NCBI GenBank assembly: GCA_910578825.1
Contig: CAJTSB010000055.1
Coordinates: 1 to 13,139, forward strand
Direction: 5' to 3'
Length of the DNA stretch: 13,139 nucleotides
From: an uncultured Lachnospiraceae bacterium
GTDB lineage: Bacteria; Bacillota; Clostridia; Lachnospirales; Lachnospiraceae
The position numbers and the translations under genes were made by a program. The notes under the pieces were generated by a model. It had not been told where the DNA came from. It did no database searches and saw only the letters and a list, made by a program, of their open reading frames with translations. Positions 1-5,000 of the stretch are shown here, piece after piece (within the stretch, counting starts at the first letter, position 1; the number at the start of each line of letters is the position of its first letter).

Positions 1-108
1 GATCCAGGGCCGGATCCAGGACCAGACCCGGGACCAGATCCAGGGCCGGATCCGGGACCAGATCCAGGACCAGACCCGGGACCAGACCCAGGACCAGATC
101 CAGGACCC
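1..108 (+). repeat. 12-bp tandem repeat encoding (DPGP)9
   Basis: Nine consecutive 12-bp units of the form GAY-CCN-GGN-CCN are visible, differing only at third codon positions (GAT/GAC, CCA/CCG/CCC, GGA/GGG). The array runs into the window edge, so the full copy number is unknown. It lies in frame within the surface-protein gene and encodes its linker. The nearly identical units make it prone to slippage, so copy number may vary between strains. Confidence 0.95.
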
Positions 109-870
109 AAACCGGAGCCGCAGCTACCGGAGATTGGAATTACTTTATCCGGTACCCAGAATACATGGAGTTCATTTTCCGGTAATGTTTCATTTAATCT
201 GATGTTTGGCAAGGCTCAAAGTCTTACTGTTAAGGTGACGGAGGCAGAAGGAACTACAGGTAAGAGTACCGTACAGTATTATCTTGCAAATGAGAATCTC
301 TTCCAGGGCAACAGGACATACACTCCACAGGAGATTGAGGCTGTAATTGCCGGAAGATGGAAAAGTGATGCAGATACGATAAACCTTACGACGGACGGCA
401 GATATGTGTTGTATGTAAAGGCAACCGACAGTGAAGGGAATGCAGTTTATGCAAATTCTCAGGGTATTGTGATTGATGCTACAGCTCCGGTAATTTCCGG
501 CATAATGAATGGAAATTCCTATTATGGTGCGACAAGATTTACGGTACAGGATGCTTATCTTGATGGCGTAACCGTCGATGGAAAGAAAGTACAGCCCGCT
601 AATGGCGTGTATACGATTCAGCCGGATAATGCACGGCATGAGATTGTTGCAACAGACCGGATGGGAAATAAAGTTTCCTGTAAGATATCGGTATATGAGA
701 CCTGGGTGCGTGATGGAATTAAGAAAAATGGCGTTTATGCACTGGAAAAGGGAACAGCATATAAACTTGGCAAAGGAAAATGGAAAATCATAGGAGATGA
801 TACCGTCTATCAGGGTGGTACCACAATTTACGTATCAGAAAGCGGAGACTATGATTTTCGGAAACAATAG
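1..870 (+). CDS. Surface protein with DPGP linker and Ig-like modules, 3' part
   Basis: The reading frame is open from the first base, so this is the C-terminal 289 residues of a longer protein. Residues 1-36 are nine DPGP units, followed by a short KPEPQLPE stretch: a proline-rich spacer of the kind that holds domains away from the cell wall. Residues about 45-160 look like a bacterial Ig-like module, with a YVLYVKATDSEGN strand pattern ending in IDATAPVISG. A second, shorter module (about 161-232) has the pattern YTIQP...HEIVATDRMGNKVS. The last 55 residues (GVYALEKGTAYKLGKGKWKI) form a small Gly/Lys-rich tail. There is no LPXTG motif, terminal membrane helix or SLH domain in the visible part, so the anchor must lie upstream or be absent. 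The stop is 15 bases before the FecR gene, which suggests co-transcription. A role in adhesion or the envelope is inferred from architecture only. Confidence 0.8.
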   Translation, partial: DPGPDPGPDPGPDPGPDPGPDPGPDPGPDPGPDPGPKPEPQLPEIGITLSGTQNTWSSFSGNVSFNLMFGKAQSLTVKVTEAEGTTGKSTVQYYLANENLFQGNRTYTPQEIEAVIAGRWKSDADTINLTTDGRYVLYVKATDSEGNAVYANSQGIVIDATAPVISGIMNGNSYYGATRFTVQDAYLDGVTVDGKKVQPANGVYTIQPDNARHEIVATDRMGNKVSCKISVYETWVRDGIKKNGVYALEKGTAYKLGKGKWKIIGDDTVYQGGTTIYVSESGDYDFRKQ

Positions 871-885
871 GACAGGGGGATTATC

Positions 886-2175
886 ATGCAGAAATCAAAA
901 GGAATGAAGATGGCTGCACTCCTTTGCGGAGCGGGCGTGGCTATGGTAGCAATTGTGCTGGTGGTCGGTCATTTTATAAAAAGACAGGATTCATACCGTT
1001 CTATTTTAATCTATGAGCTGGAGGGATCTGCTGATATCGAACGTGAAGGGTCCGGAAATATCCGTGCTGCAGAAGACCTTTATCTGGAGTCCGGTGACAG
1101 GCTTACCGTGGCAGATAACAGCTCCGTACGTTTGAAGTTAGATGACGACAAATATGTGATGGCGGAGGAGAACAGTGTCCTCTCTGTTGAAGCGGTTGGA
1201 AATGAGGCAGACTCCAGGACGAAGATTCAGTTGGAGCAGGGGGCTGTCACCAATGAAATTCAAAATCCTCTGAGCACAGATTCTGAATATGAGGTGAATT
1301 CTCCAAACTCCGTCATGGCTGTGCGCGGTACAATTTTCCGTGTGGAGACAGAGGTTGACGCAGATGAGGAAGTCAGCACAAAAGTTTCTGTCTTCTCAGG
1401 AAAAGTTTCTATGGGCGCACTGCTTGAAGATGGGACAATCGGTGACGAAATTCTTATTGGTGCAGGAGAAGAGGCTGCTTGTATTGGAGATACGATTTCC
1501 GGTTCTGTGATGACAGATCCGGCGGCAATTGATTATCAGAGTTTTCCGCTGCAGACACTTAACCTGCTGTTGGAGCTTGCAGAGCGTGATGCTCCGCTTG
1601 AGGGAATTTCTGCGGAAGAATTGGGAGAATTTGTTGCGGAGGCAGAAGGCATTGATGAAACCGATGAAACCGATGAATCCGATGAGGCAGAATATGTAGA
1701 TGAGCAGGAAGAAGCCGATGAATCCGACGAGGCAGAGTCCGTAGAAGAAACCGATGAATCTGAAGATGACCGTACCAACGGCTCTTCATCATCCCAAAGT
1801 AATACAGGAAATACTTCAAGTACCACGAGGACAGGTGGCAATTCGGGAACGATCCCGGGCAGCAGTTCAGGGAATAAGCCGGCAACAACGCCGACCAGTA
1901 AGCCAACGAATCCAGGAACAAACCCTGTGACAAACCCGACCAATAATCCTGGGAGCAAACCCCAGAATCCGGTAAACAAACCGGAGAAAAAACCGCAAAA
2001 ACAACAGAAAGAATATACAGTCAAATTTATGTATGAAGGAGAAGTATTTGCCACACAGACGGTTAAAAGTGGAAAGTGTGCGAAGAAGCCGGTATTAAAG
2101 CCTGCAAATTCCGGAAAGTGGGATTTTGATTTCTCCAAAAAAATAAAGAAAAATACGACTGTGAAATGGAAATAA
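886..2175 (+). CDS. Membrane-anchored FecR-domain protein with C-terminal InlB B-repeat-like module
   Basis: The protein has 429 residues. It has a short basic N-terminus and one hydrophobic segment (about 10-30), so it is probably a membrane anchor with the rest outside. Residues about 65-200 resemble a FecR domain: LYLESGDRLTVADNSSVRLKL, then IQLEQGAVTNEI, then NSPNSVMAVRGTIFRVE. Residues 251-295 are a degenerate acidic repeat (DETDESDEAE type), followed by a Ser/Thr/Gly stretch and a Pro/Asn/Lys-rich linker (to about 375). Residues 376-429 (YTVKFMYEGEVFATQTVKSGK...W.F.....NTTVKWK) resemble a single InlB B-repeat. The start is set by AGGGGG seven bases before the ATG. In proteobacteria FecR is an anti-sigma factor; here no sigma factor gene is adjacent, and the architecture points to a structural or ligand-binding envelope role. 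It follows the Ig-like gene by 15 bp, probably in one operon. Confidence 0.85.
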   Translation: MQKSKGMKMAALLCGAGVAMVAIVLVVGHFIKRQDSYRSILIYELEGSADIEREGSGNIRAAEDLYLESGDRLTVADNSSVRLKLDDDKYVMAEENSVLSVEAVGNEADSRTKIQLEQGAVTNEIQNPLSTDSEYEVNSPNSVMAVRGTIFRVETEVDADEEVSTKVSVFSGKVSMGALLEDGTIGDEILIGAGEEAACIGDTISGSVMTDPAAIDYQSFPLQTLNLLLELAERDAPLEGISAEELGEFVAEAEGIDETDETDESDEAEYVDEQEEADESDEAESVEETDESEDDRTNGSSSSQSNTGNTSSTTRTGGNSGTIPGSSSGNKPATTPTSKPTNPGTNPVTNPTNNPGSKPQNPVNKPEKKPQKQQKEYTVKFMYEGEVFATQTVKSGKCAKKPVLKPANSGKWDFDFSKKIKKNTTVKWK

Positions 2176-2189
2176 GAACAAGATTGGAC

Positions 2190-2218
2190 TAGCCGAAAAA
2201 CTGGAGTTGTGATATAAT
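2190..2218 (+). promoter_or_regulatory. Extended -10 promoter for the small gene at 2338
   Basis: TATAAT at 2213-2218 is preceded by TG one base upstream (TGATATAAT), an extended -10. The hexamer at the 17-bp position (2190-2195) is a poor -35; a better TTGGAC at 2184-2189 is 23 bp away, which is too far. The predicted transcript start is near 2225. The promoter sits only 35 bp after the FecR stop codon, with no terminator visible between them, so the small gene may also receive read-through from upstream. Confidence 0.6.
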
Positions 2219-2224
2219 ATGGCA

Positions 2225-2337
2225 TGAGATATGACCTGAGGGGAGGGGACCTGACAAAGTTTGGGAGAGTCCTGAGGTCACCTGTCGTTATCAGTAAAAT
2301 AAATGGCAAAAGTATATTGCAACAGGAGGAAAGTAAA
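2225..2337 (+). promoter_or_regulatory. Structured 5' leader
   Basis: About 110 nt separate the predicted transcript start from the ATG at 2338. Within it TGACCTGAGG (2232-2241) can pair with CCTGAGGTCA (2271-2280) in 9 of 10 positions, with a single G-G mismatch, enclosing a G-rich 29-nt loop. The motif GACCTGA occurs twice (2233, 2249). I see no T-box, THF, purine, SAM or cyclic-di-GMP riboswitch signature. The hairpin is about 57 nt upstream of the start codon and has no U-tract, so it is not an intrinsic terminator. It may be a protein-binding leader, an mRNA-stability element or an undescribed structured RNA. Confidence 0.45.
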
Positions 2338-2754
2338 ATGGCTGTAGTAGAAGAATTAATTCGTATTGATAACAATGAGACTCTTAGTTTTGGAAATTAT
2401 AAATTGAGTTCCAAGTCAAAAGCAGATAATTTTGAGTTTGGCGGAGACCTGTATAAGGTGAAGACGTTCAAAGAGATTACCAAGCTTGAGCGCAACGGCA
2501 TGTTTGTGTATGAATCTGTACCGGGAACTGCGGTTAGCCAGTTCATGGTAACAGACAGTGGCGTAACGTTTCAGGTAGAGGGACCGGAAGATGCGCAGAT
2601 TACACTGGAAATGGAAGAGCAGACCGAATATAAGGTGATGGTAAATGATGAGGATTCCGGAAAGGTAAAGACAAATCTGGGTGGAAAACTCAGTGTTTCC
2701 GTGGAGTTGAGTGAAGAGAAACCGGTTACAGTCAAGATTGAGAAAGTCGGATAA
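2338..2754 (+). CDS. Small conserved protein upstream of radA (family sometimes labelled endosialidase)
   Basis: The product has 138 residues. The start is fixed by AGGAGG seven bases before the ATG; the longer in-frame extension to 2224 begins at the predicted transcript start and lacks an RBS. The sequence begins MAVVEELIR.....LSFGNY and has the central block GDLYKVKTFKEITKLERNGMFVYESVPGTAV. From memory this matches a small family common in Lachnospiraceae and often annotated 'endosialidase', a name I would not trust: at 138 residues no sialidase catalytic domain is present. There is no signal peptide, membrane helix or cysteine. It is rich in alternating polar/hydrophobic strands (FQVEGPEDAQITLEMEEQTEYKVMVNDE), suggesting a cytosolic beta-sandwich. 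It has its own promoter and terminator, so it appears to be a monocistronic unit. Function unknown. Confidence 0.85.
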   Translation: MAVVEELIRIDNNETLSFGNYKLSSKSKADNFEFGGDLYKVKTFKEITKLERNGMFVYESVPGTAVSQFMVTDSGVTFQVEGPEDAQITLEMEEQTEYKVMVNDEDSGKVKTNLGGKLSVSVELSEEKPVTVKIEKVG

Positions 2755-2780
2755 GCACCAATCTAAAAACAGGCAATGGC

Positions 2781-2822
2781 GTCCCAGGAGCCGAGAGAAG
2801 AATGGCTCCTGGGACATTTTTT
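2781..2822 (+). terminator. Intrinsic terminator after the 2338-2754 gene
   Basis: A perfect 12-bp stem (GTCCCAGGAGCC at 2781-2792, GGCTCCTGGGAC at 2804-2815) with an 11-nt loop is followed by A and six T residues (2817-2822). This is a textbook Rho-independent terminator. It lies between the small gene's stop and the radA RBS, so it separates the two units; the apparent radA upstream extension to 2776 runs straight through it and is therefore not real coding sequence. Confidence 0.95.
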
Positions 2823-2844
2823 CTCTTATAGGAAAGGAGTTTTT

Positions 2845-4218
2845 ATGGCAAAAGGCAGGAAAGTTAGCGTGTATTTTTGTCAATCTTGCGGTTATGAGTC
2901 CTCAAAGTGGATGGGGCAGTGTCCGGGATGCCACGAATGGAATTCTTTTGTGGAAGAGGTTGTAGAGAAAAAATCTGCAGGCAAGGTTAAGAGTGTGTCG
3001 GGAGGAAACGAAGAGTTGAAACCGTCGAGGCTTTCTGAAATCGACATGCAGGCAAAAGAGCGGATGCGGACAGGATTTCGGGAGCTGGACCGTGTGCTGG
3101 GAGGAGGAATTGTTCCGGGTTCGCTCGTGCTGGCAGGAGGCGACCCAGGAATCGGGAAGTCAACGCTGCTCCTGCAGGTATGCAGGAATATGGCGGATAC
3201 GAAAGACATTTTATATATTTCTGGCGAGGAATCTTTGCAGCAAATCAAGATGCGGGCACAGAGGATTGGACAATTTTCGGATCATTTACAGTTGTTTTGC
3301 GATACCAGTCTGGAGCGTATCGAACAGGTAATTGCTCGCGAAAAACCGCAGGTGGTAGTGATTGATTCGATTCAGACCATGTACAGTGAGGATGTGAGTT
3401 CAGCGCCAGGCAGCGTATCTCAGGTGCGGGAGACCACGGCGCGGCTATTACAGATTGCAAAAGGAATGGATATTACCATATTTATTGTGGGACATGTGAC
3501 TAAGGAGGGCGTGGTAGCGGGTCCAAGGGTATTGGAGCATATGGTCGATACAGTGCTCTATTTTGAGGGGGATCGCCATGCCTCCTATCGGATTTTGCGC
3601 GGGGTTAAAAACCGTTTTGGATCCACAAATGAGATTGGCGTATTTGAAATGCAGGAGTCAGGGCTGATGGAAGTGGAAAATCCATCCGAATTTATGTTAA
3701 ATGGAAAGCCGCAGGGCGCGTCAGGCTCAATTGTTGCCTGTTCCATGGAAGGGACGCGGCCGATACTGGTGGAAATTCAGGCATTGGTTTGTCACAGTAA
3801 TTTTGGAATACCGAGAAGGACGGCTGCAGGAACGGATTTAACCAGGATGAATCTTTTGATGGCAGTGCTGGAGAAACGAGGAGGACTCGCTTTGTCCGGC
3901 AGTGACGCTTACGTCAATATTGCGGGAGGAATCCGTATGAATGAGCCTGCAATTGATTTGGGCATTGTCATGGCCCTGGCCTCAAGCCATAAGGATAAAG
4001 CCATTGATGAAAAGACGATTTGTTTTGGCGAAGTGGGATTGAGTGGTGAAGTGCGTGCGGTAAATATGGCGCAGCAGCGCGTCTCCGAGGCAAAAAAGCT
4101 GGGATTTAATGCCTGTATTCTGCCTAAGGTGAGCATTCCGGGACTGACAGACACAGGAGGCATAAAATTGATCGGTGTGGATAACATTCGCGAGGCGATA
4201 AGCCGGATGATAGGGTAG
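2845..4218 (+). CDS. radA: DNA repair protein RadA (Sms)
   Basis: RadA is a RecA-related ATPase/helicase acting in the cytoplasm on recombination intermediates and in homologous repair. The 457-residue length is normal for the family. Visible features in order: a zinc finger C12-x2-C15...C26-x2-C29; Walker A GGDPGIGKST at 98-107; Walker B VVVID ending at D174; the diagnostic KNRFG motif at 255-259; and a C-terminal Lon-protease-like domain (about 285-457, with GGIRMNEPAIDLGIVMALASS and FGEVGLSGEVRAV). I chose the ATG at 2845 because AAGGAG lies five bases upstream and the protein then begins just before the zinc finger; a longer in-frame extension would cross the terminator. I see no convincing own promoter in the 90 bp upstream, so expression may depend on read-through or a weak promoter. 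Confidence 0.98.
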   Translation: MAKGRKVSVYFCQSCGYESSKWMGQCPGCHEWNSFVEEVVEKKSAGKVKSVSGGNEELKPSRLSEIDMQAKERMRTGFRELDRVLGGGIVPGSLVLAGGDPGIGKSTLLLQVCRNMADTKDILYISGEESLQQIKMRAQRIGQFSDHLQLFCDTSLERIEQVIAREKPQVVVIDSIQTMYSEDVSSAPGSVSQVRETTARLLQIAKGMDITIFIVGHVTKEGVVAGPRVLEHMVDTVLYFEGDRHASYRILRGVKNRFGSTNEIGVFEMQESGLMEVENPSEFMLNGKPQGASGSIVACSMEGTRPILVEIQALVCHSNFGIPRRTAAGTDLTRMNLLMAVLEKRGGLALSGSDAYVNIAGGIRMNEPAIDLGIVMALASSHKDKAIDEKTICFGEVGLSGEVRAVNMAQQRVSEAKKLGFNACILPKVSIPGLTDTGGIKLIGVDNIREAISRMIG

Positions 4219-4343
4219 GCGTAAGGCAAATGCGCAGCATTTCTGGAATGCCTTGCGCCGACATGGCAGGTGCCGGATAGCGGCGCGTGCCATTACAGCT
4301 ATGCGTAAGGCAAATGCGCAGCATTATATTAGGAGGAAAAGAG
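4219..4343 (+). repeat. Direct-repeat and hairpin element filling the radA-deoC gap
   Basis: A perfect 23-bp direct repeat occurs at 4219-4241 and 4303-4325 (begins GCGTAAGGCA, ends GCAGCATT). The first copy starts on the base after the radA stop; the second ends 18 bp before the deoC ATG. Each copy holds a small inverted repeat AATGC-GCA-GCATT. The first copy's GCGTAAGGCA can also pair with TGCCTTGCGC (4249-4258) at 9 of 10 positions. Between the copies, 4263-4275 and 4281-4293 form a 13-pair stem with one G-G mismatch and a 5-nt loop. There are no T-tracts, so it does not look like an intrinsic terminator. It resembles a short interspersed, REP-like element, but copies elsewhere in the genome cannot be seen from here. 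Confidence 0.8.
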
Positions 4344-4997
4344 ATGGATAGAAAAGAGATATTATCAAAGGTAGACCATACTTTGCTGGTGCAGACGGCA
4401 ACATGGGAGGAGATTCGGCAAATTTGTGACGACGCGGTAAGCTACGGTACGGCGTCTGTCTGTATACCGCCTTCTTATGTGAAACAGGCGAAGGATTATC
4501 TGGCGGGAAGAGTGAAAGTCTGTACGGTAATCGGTTTTCCGAATGGATATCACACAACGGCGGTCAAGGAGTTTGAAACGAGAGACGCCATTGCAAACGG
4601 CGCCGATGAGATTGATATGGTCATCAATTTGGGATGGCTCAGGGATAAACAGTTCGAGCGGGTGGAGGAAGAAATTCGCGTTTTGAAAAATGCCTGTGGA
4701 GATAAAATTTTGAAAGTTATTATTGAGACTTGTCTTTTGACGGAGGAAGAAAAGGTAAGGATGTGTCAGATTGTAACCGATGCAGGTGCAGATTATATCA
4801 AGACTTCTACGGGATTTTCCACATCCGGTGCAACCATGGATGATATAAAGCTGTTTGCCGAACATGTGGGAAAAGGTGTCAGGATTAAGGCAGCGGGAGG
4901 AATTTCTGATTTTGAGGATGCAGAAGAGTTCATCCGCCTGGGGGCGGACCGGCTGGGAACCAGCCGGTTGGTAAAACAGGCGAAAGAAATTGACTGA
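4344..4997 (+). CDS. deoC: Deoxyribose-phosphate aldolase DeoC
   Basis: DeoC cleaves 2-deoxy-D-ribose 5-phosphate to glyceraldehyde 3-phosphate and acetaldehyde in deoxynucleoside catabolism. The product is a 217-residue cytosolic class I aldolase of TIM-barrel type, normal length for the short bacterial DeoC group. Visible active-site features are D91 in DEIDMVINLG, the Schiff-base lysine K153 in YIKTSTGFSTSGAT, and K182 in RIKAAGGI. The C-terminal GADRLGTS is the phosphate-binding end of the barrel. The ATG at 4344 is preceded by AGGAGG with seven bases between; a GTG 19 codons upstream lies inside the repeat hairpin and is unlikely. No other deo genes (deoA, deoB, nucleoside transporter) are nearby. 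The gene ends three bases before the stop of the convergent P-type ATPase gene. Confidence 0.97.
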   Translation: MDRKEILSKVDHTLLVQTATWEEIRQICDDAVSYGTASVCIPPSYVKQAKDYLAGRVKVCTVIGFPNGYHTTAVKEFETRDAIANGADEIDMVINLGWLRDKQFERVEEEIRVLKNACGDKILKVIIETCLLTEEEKVRMCQIVTDAGADYIKTSTGFSTSGATMDDIKLFAEHVGKGVRIKAAGGISDFEDAEEFIRLGADRLGTSRLVKQAKEID

Positions 4998-5000
4998 TGT

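Noticed and set aside
1..108. CRISPR-like or other array
   Set aside because: The repeat is 12 bp with no spacers, in frame, and encodes DPGP units of a surface protein.
124..138. LPEIG as a sortase-type signal
   Set aside because: It lacks the Thr of LPXTG and is internal, with over 240 residues after it and no hydrophobic tail.
2224..2337. N-terminal extension of the small gene
   Set aside because: It starts at the predicted transcript start, has no RBS and covers the structured leader; the ATG at 2338 has AGGAGG at proper spacing.
1536..2375. 279-residue minus-strand open frame opposite the FecR gene
   Set aside because: It is the antisense of an acidic/Pro/Ser-rich low-complexity coding region. 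It has an unnatural Ser/Phe/Gly composition, and the FecR frame has clear domains.
2776..2844. Upstream start for RadA
   Set aside because: It runs through a perfect terminator hairpin and lacks an RBS; the ATG at 2845 gives the normal RadA N-terminus.
4287..4343. GTG upstream start for DeoC
   Set aside because: It lies in the intergenic hairpin and repeat; the ATG at 4344 has a consensus RBS and gives the family's usual beginning.
4998..5000. Terminator between convergent deoC and the ATPase gene
   Set aside because: Only three bases separate the stops, and I see no stem with a T-tract in either direction nearby.
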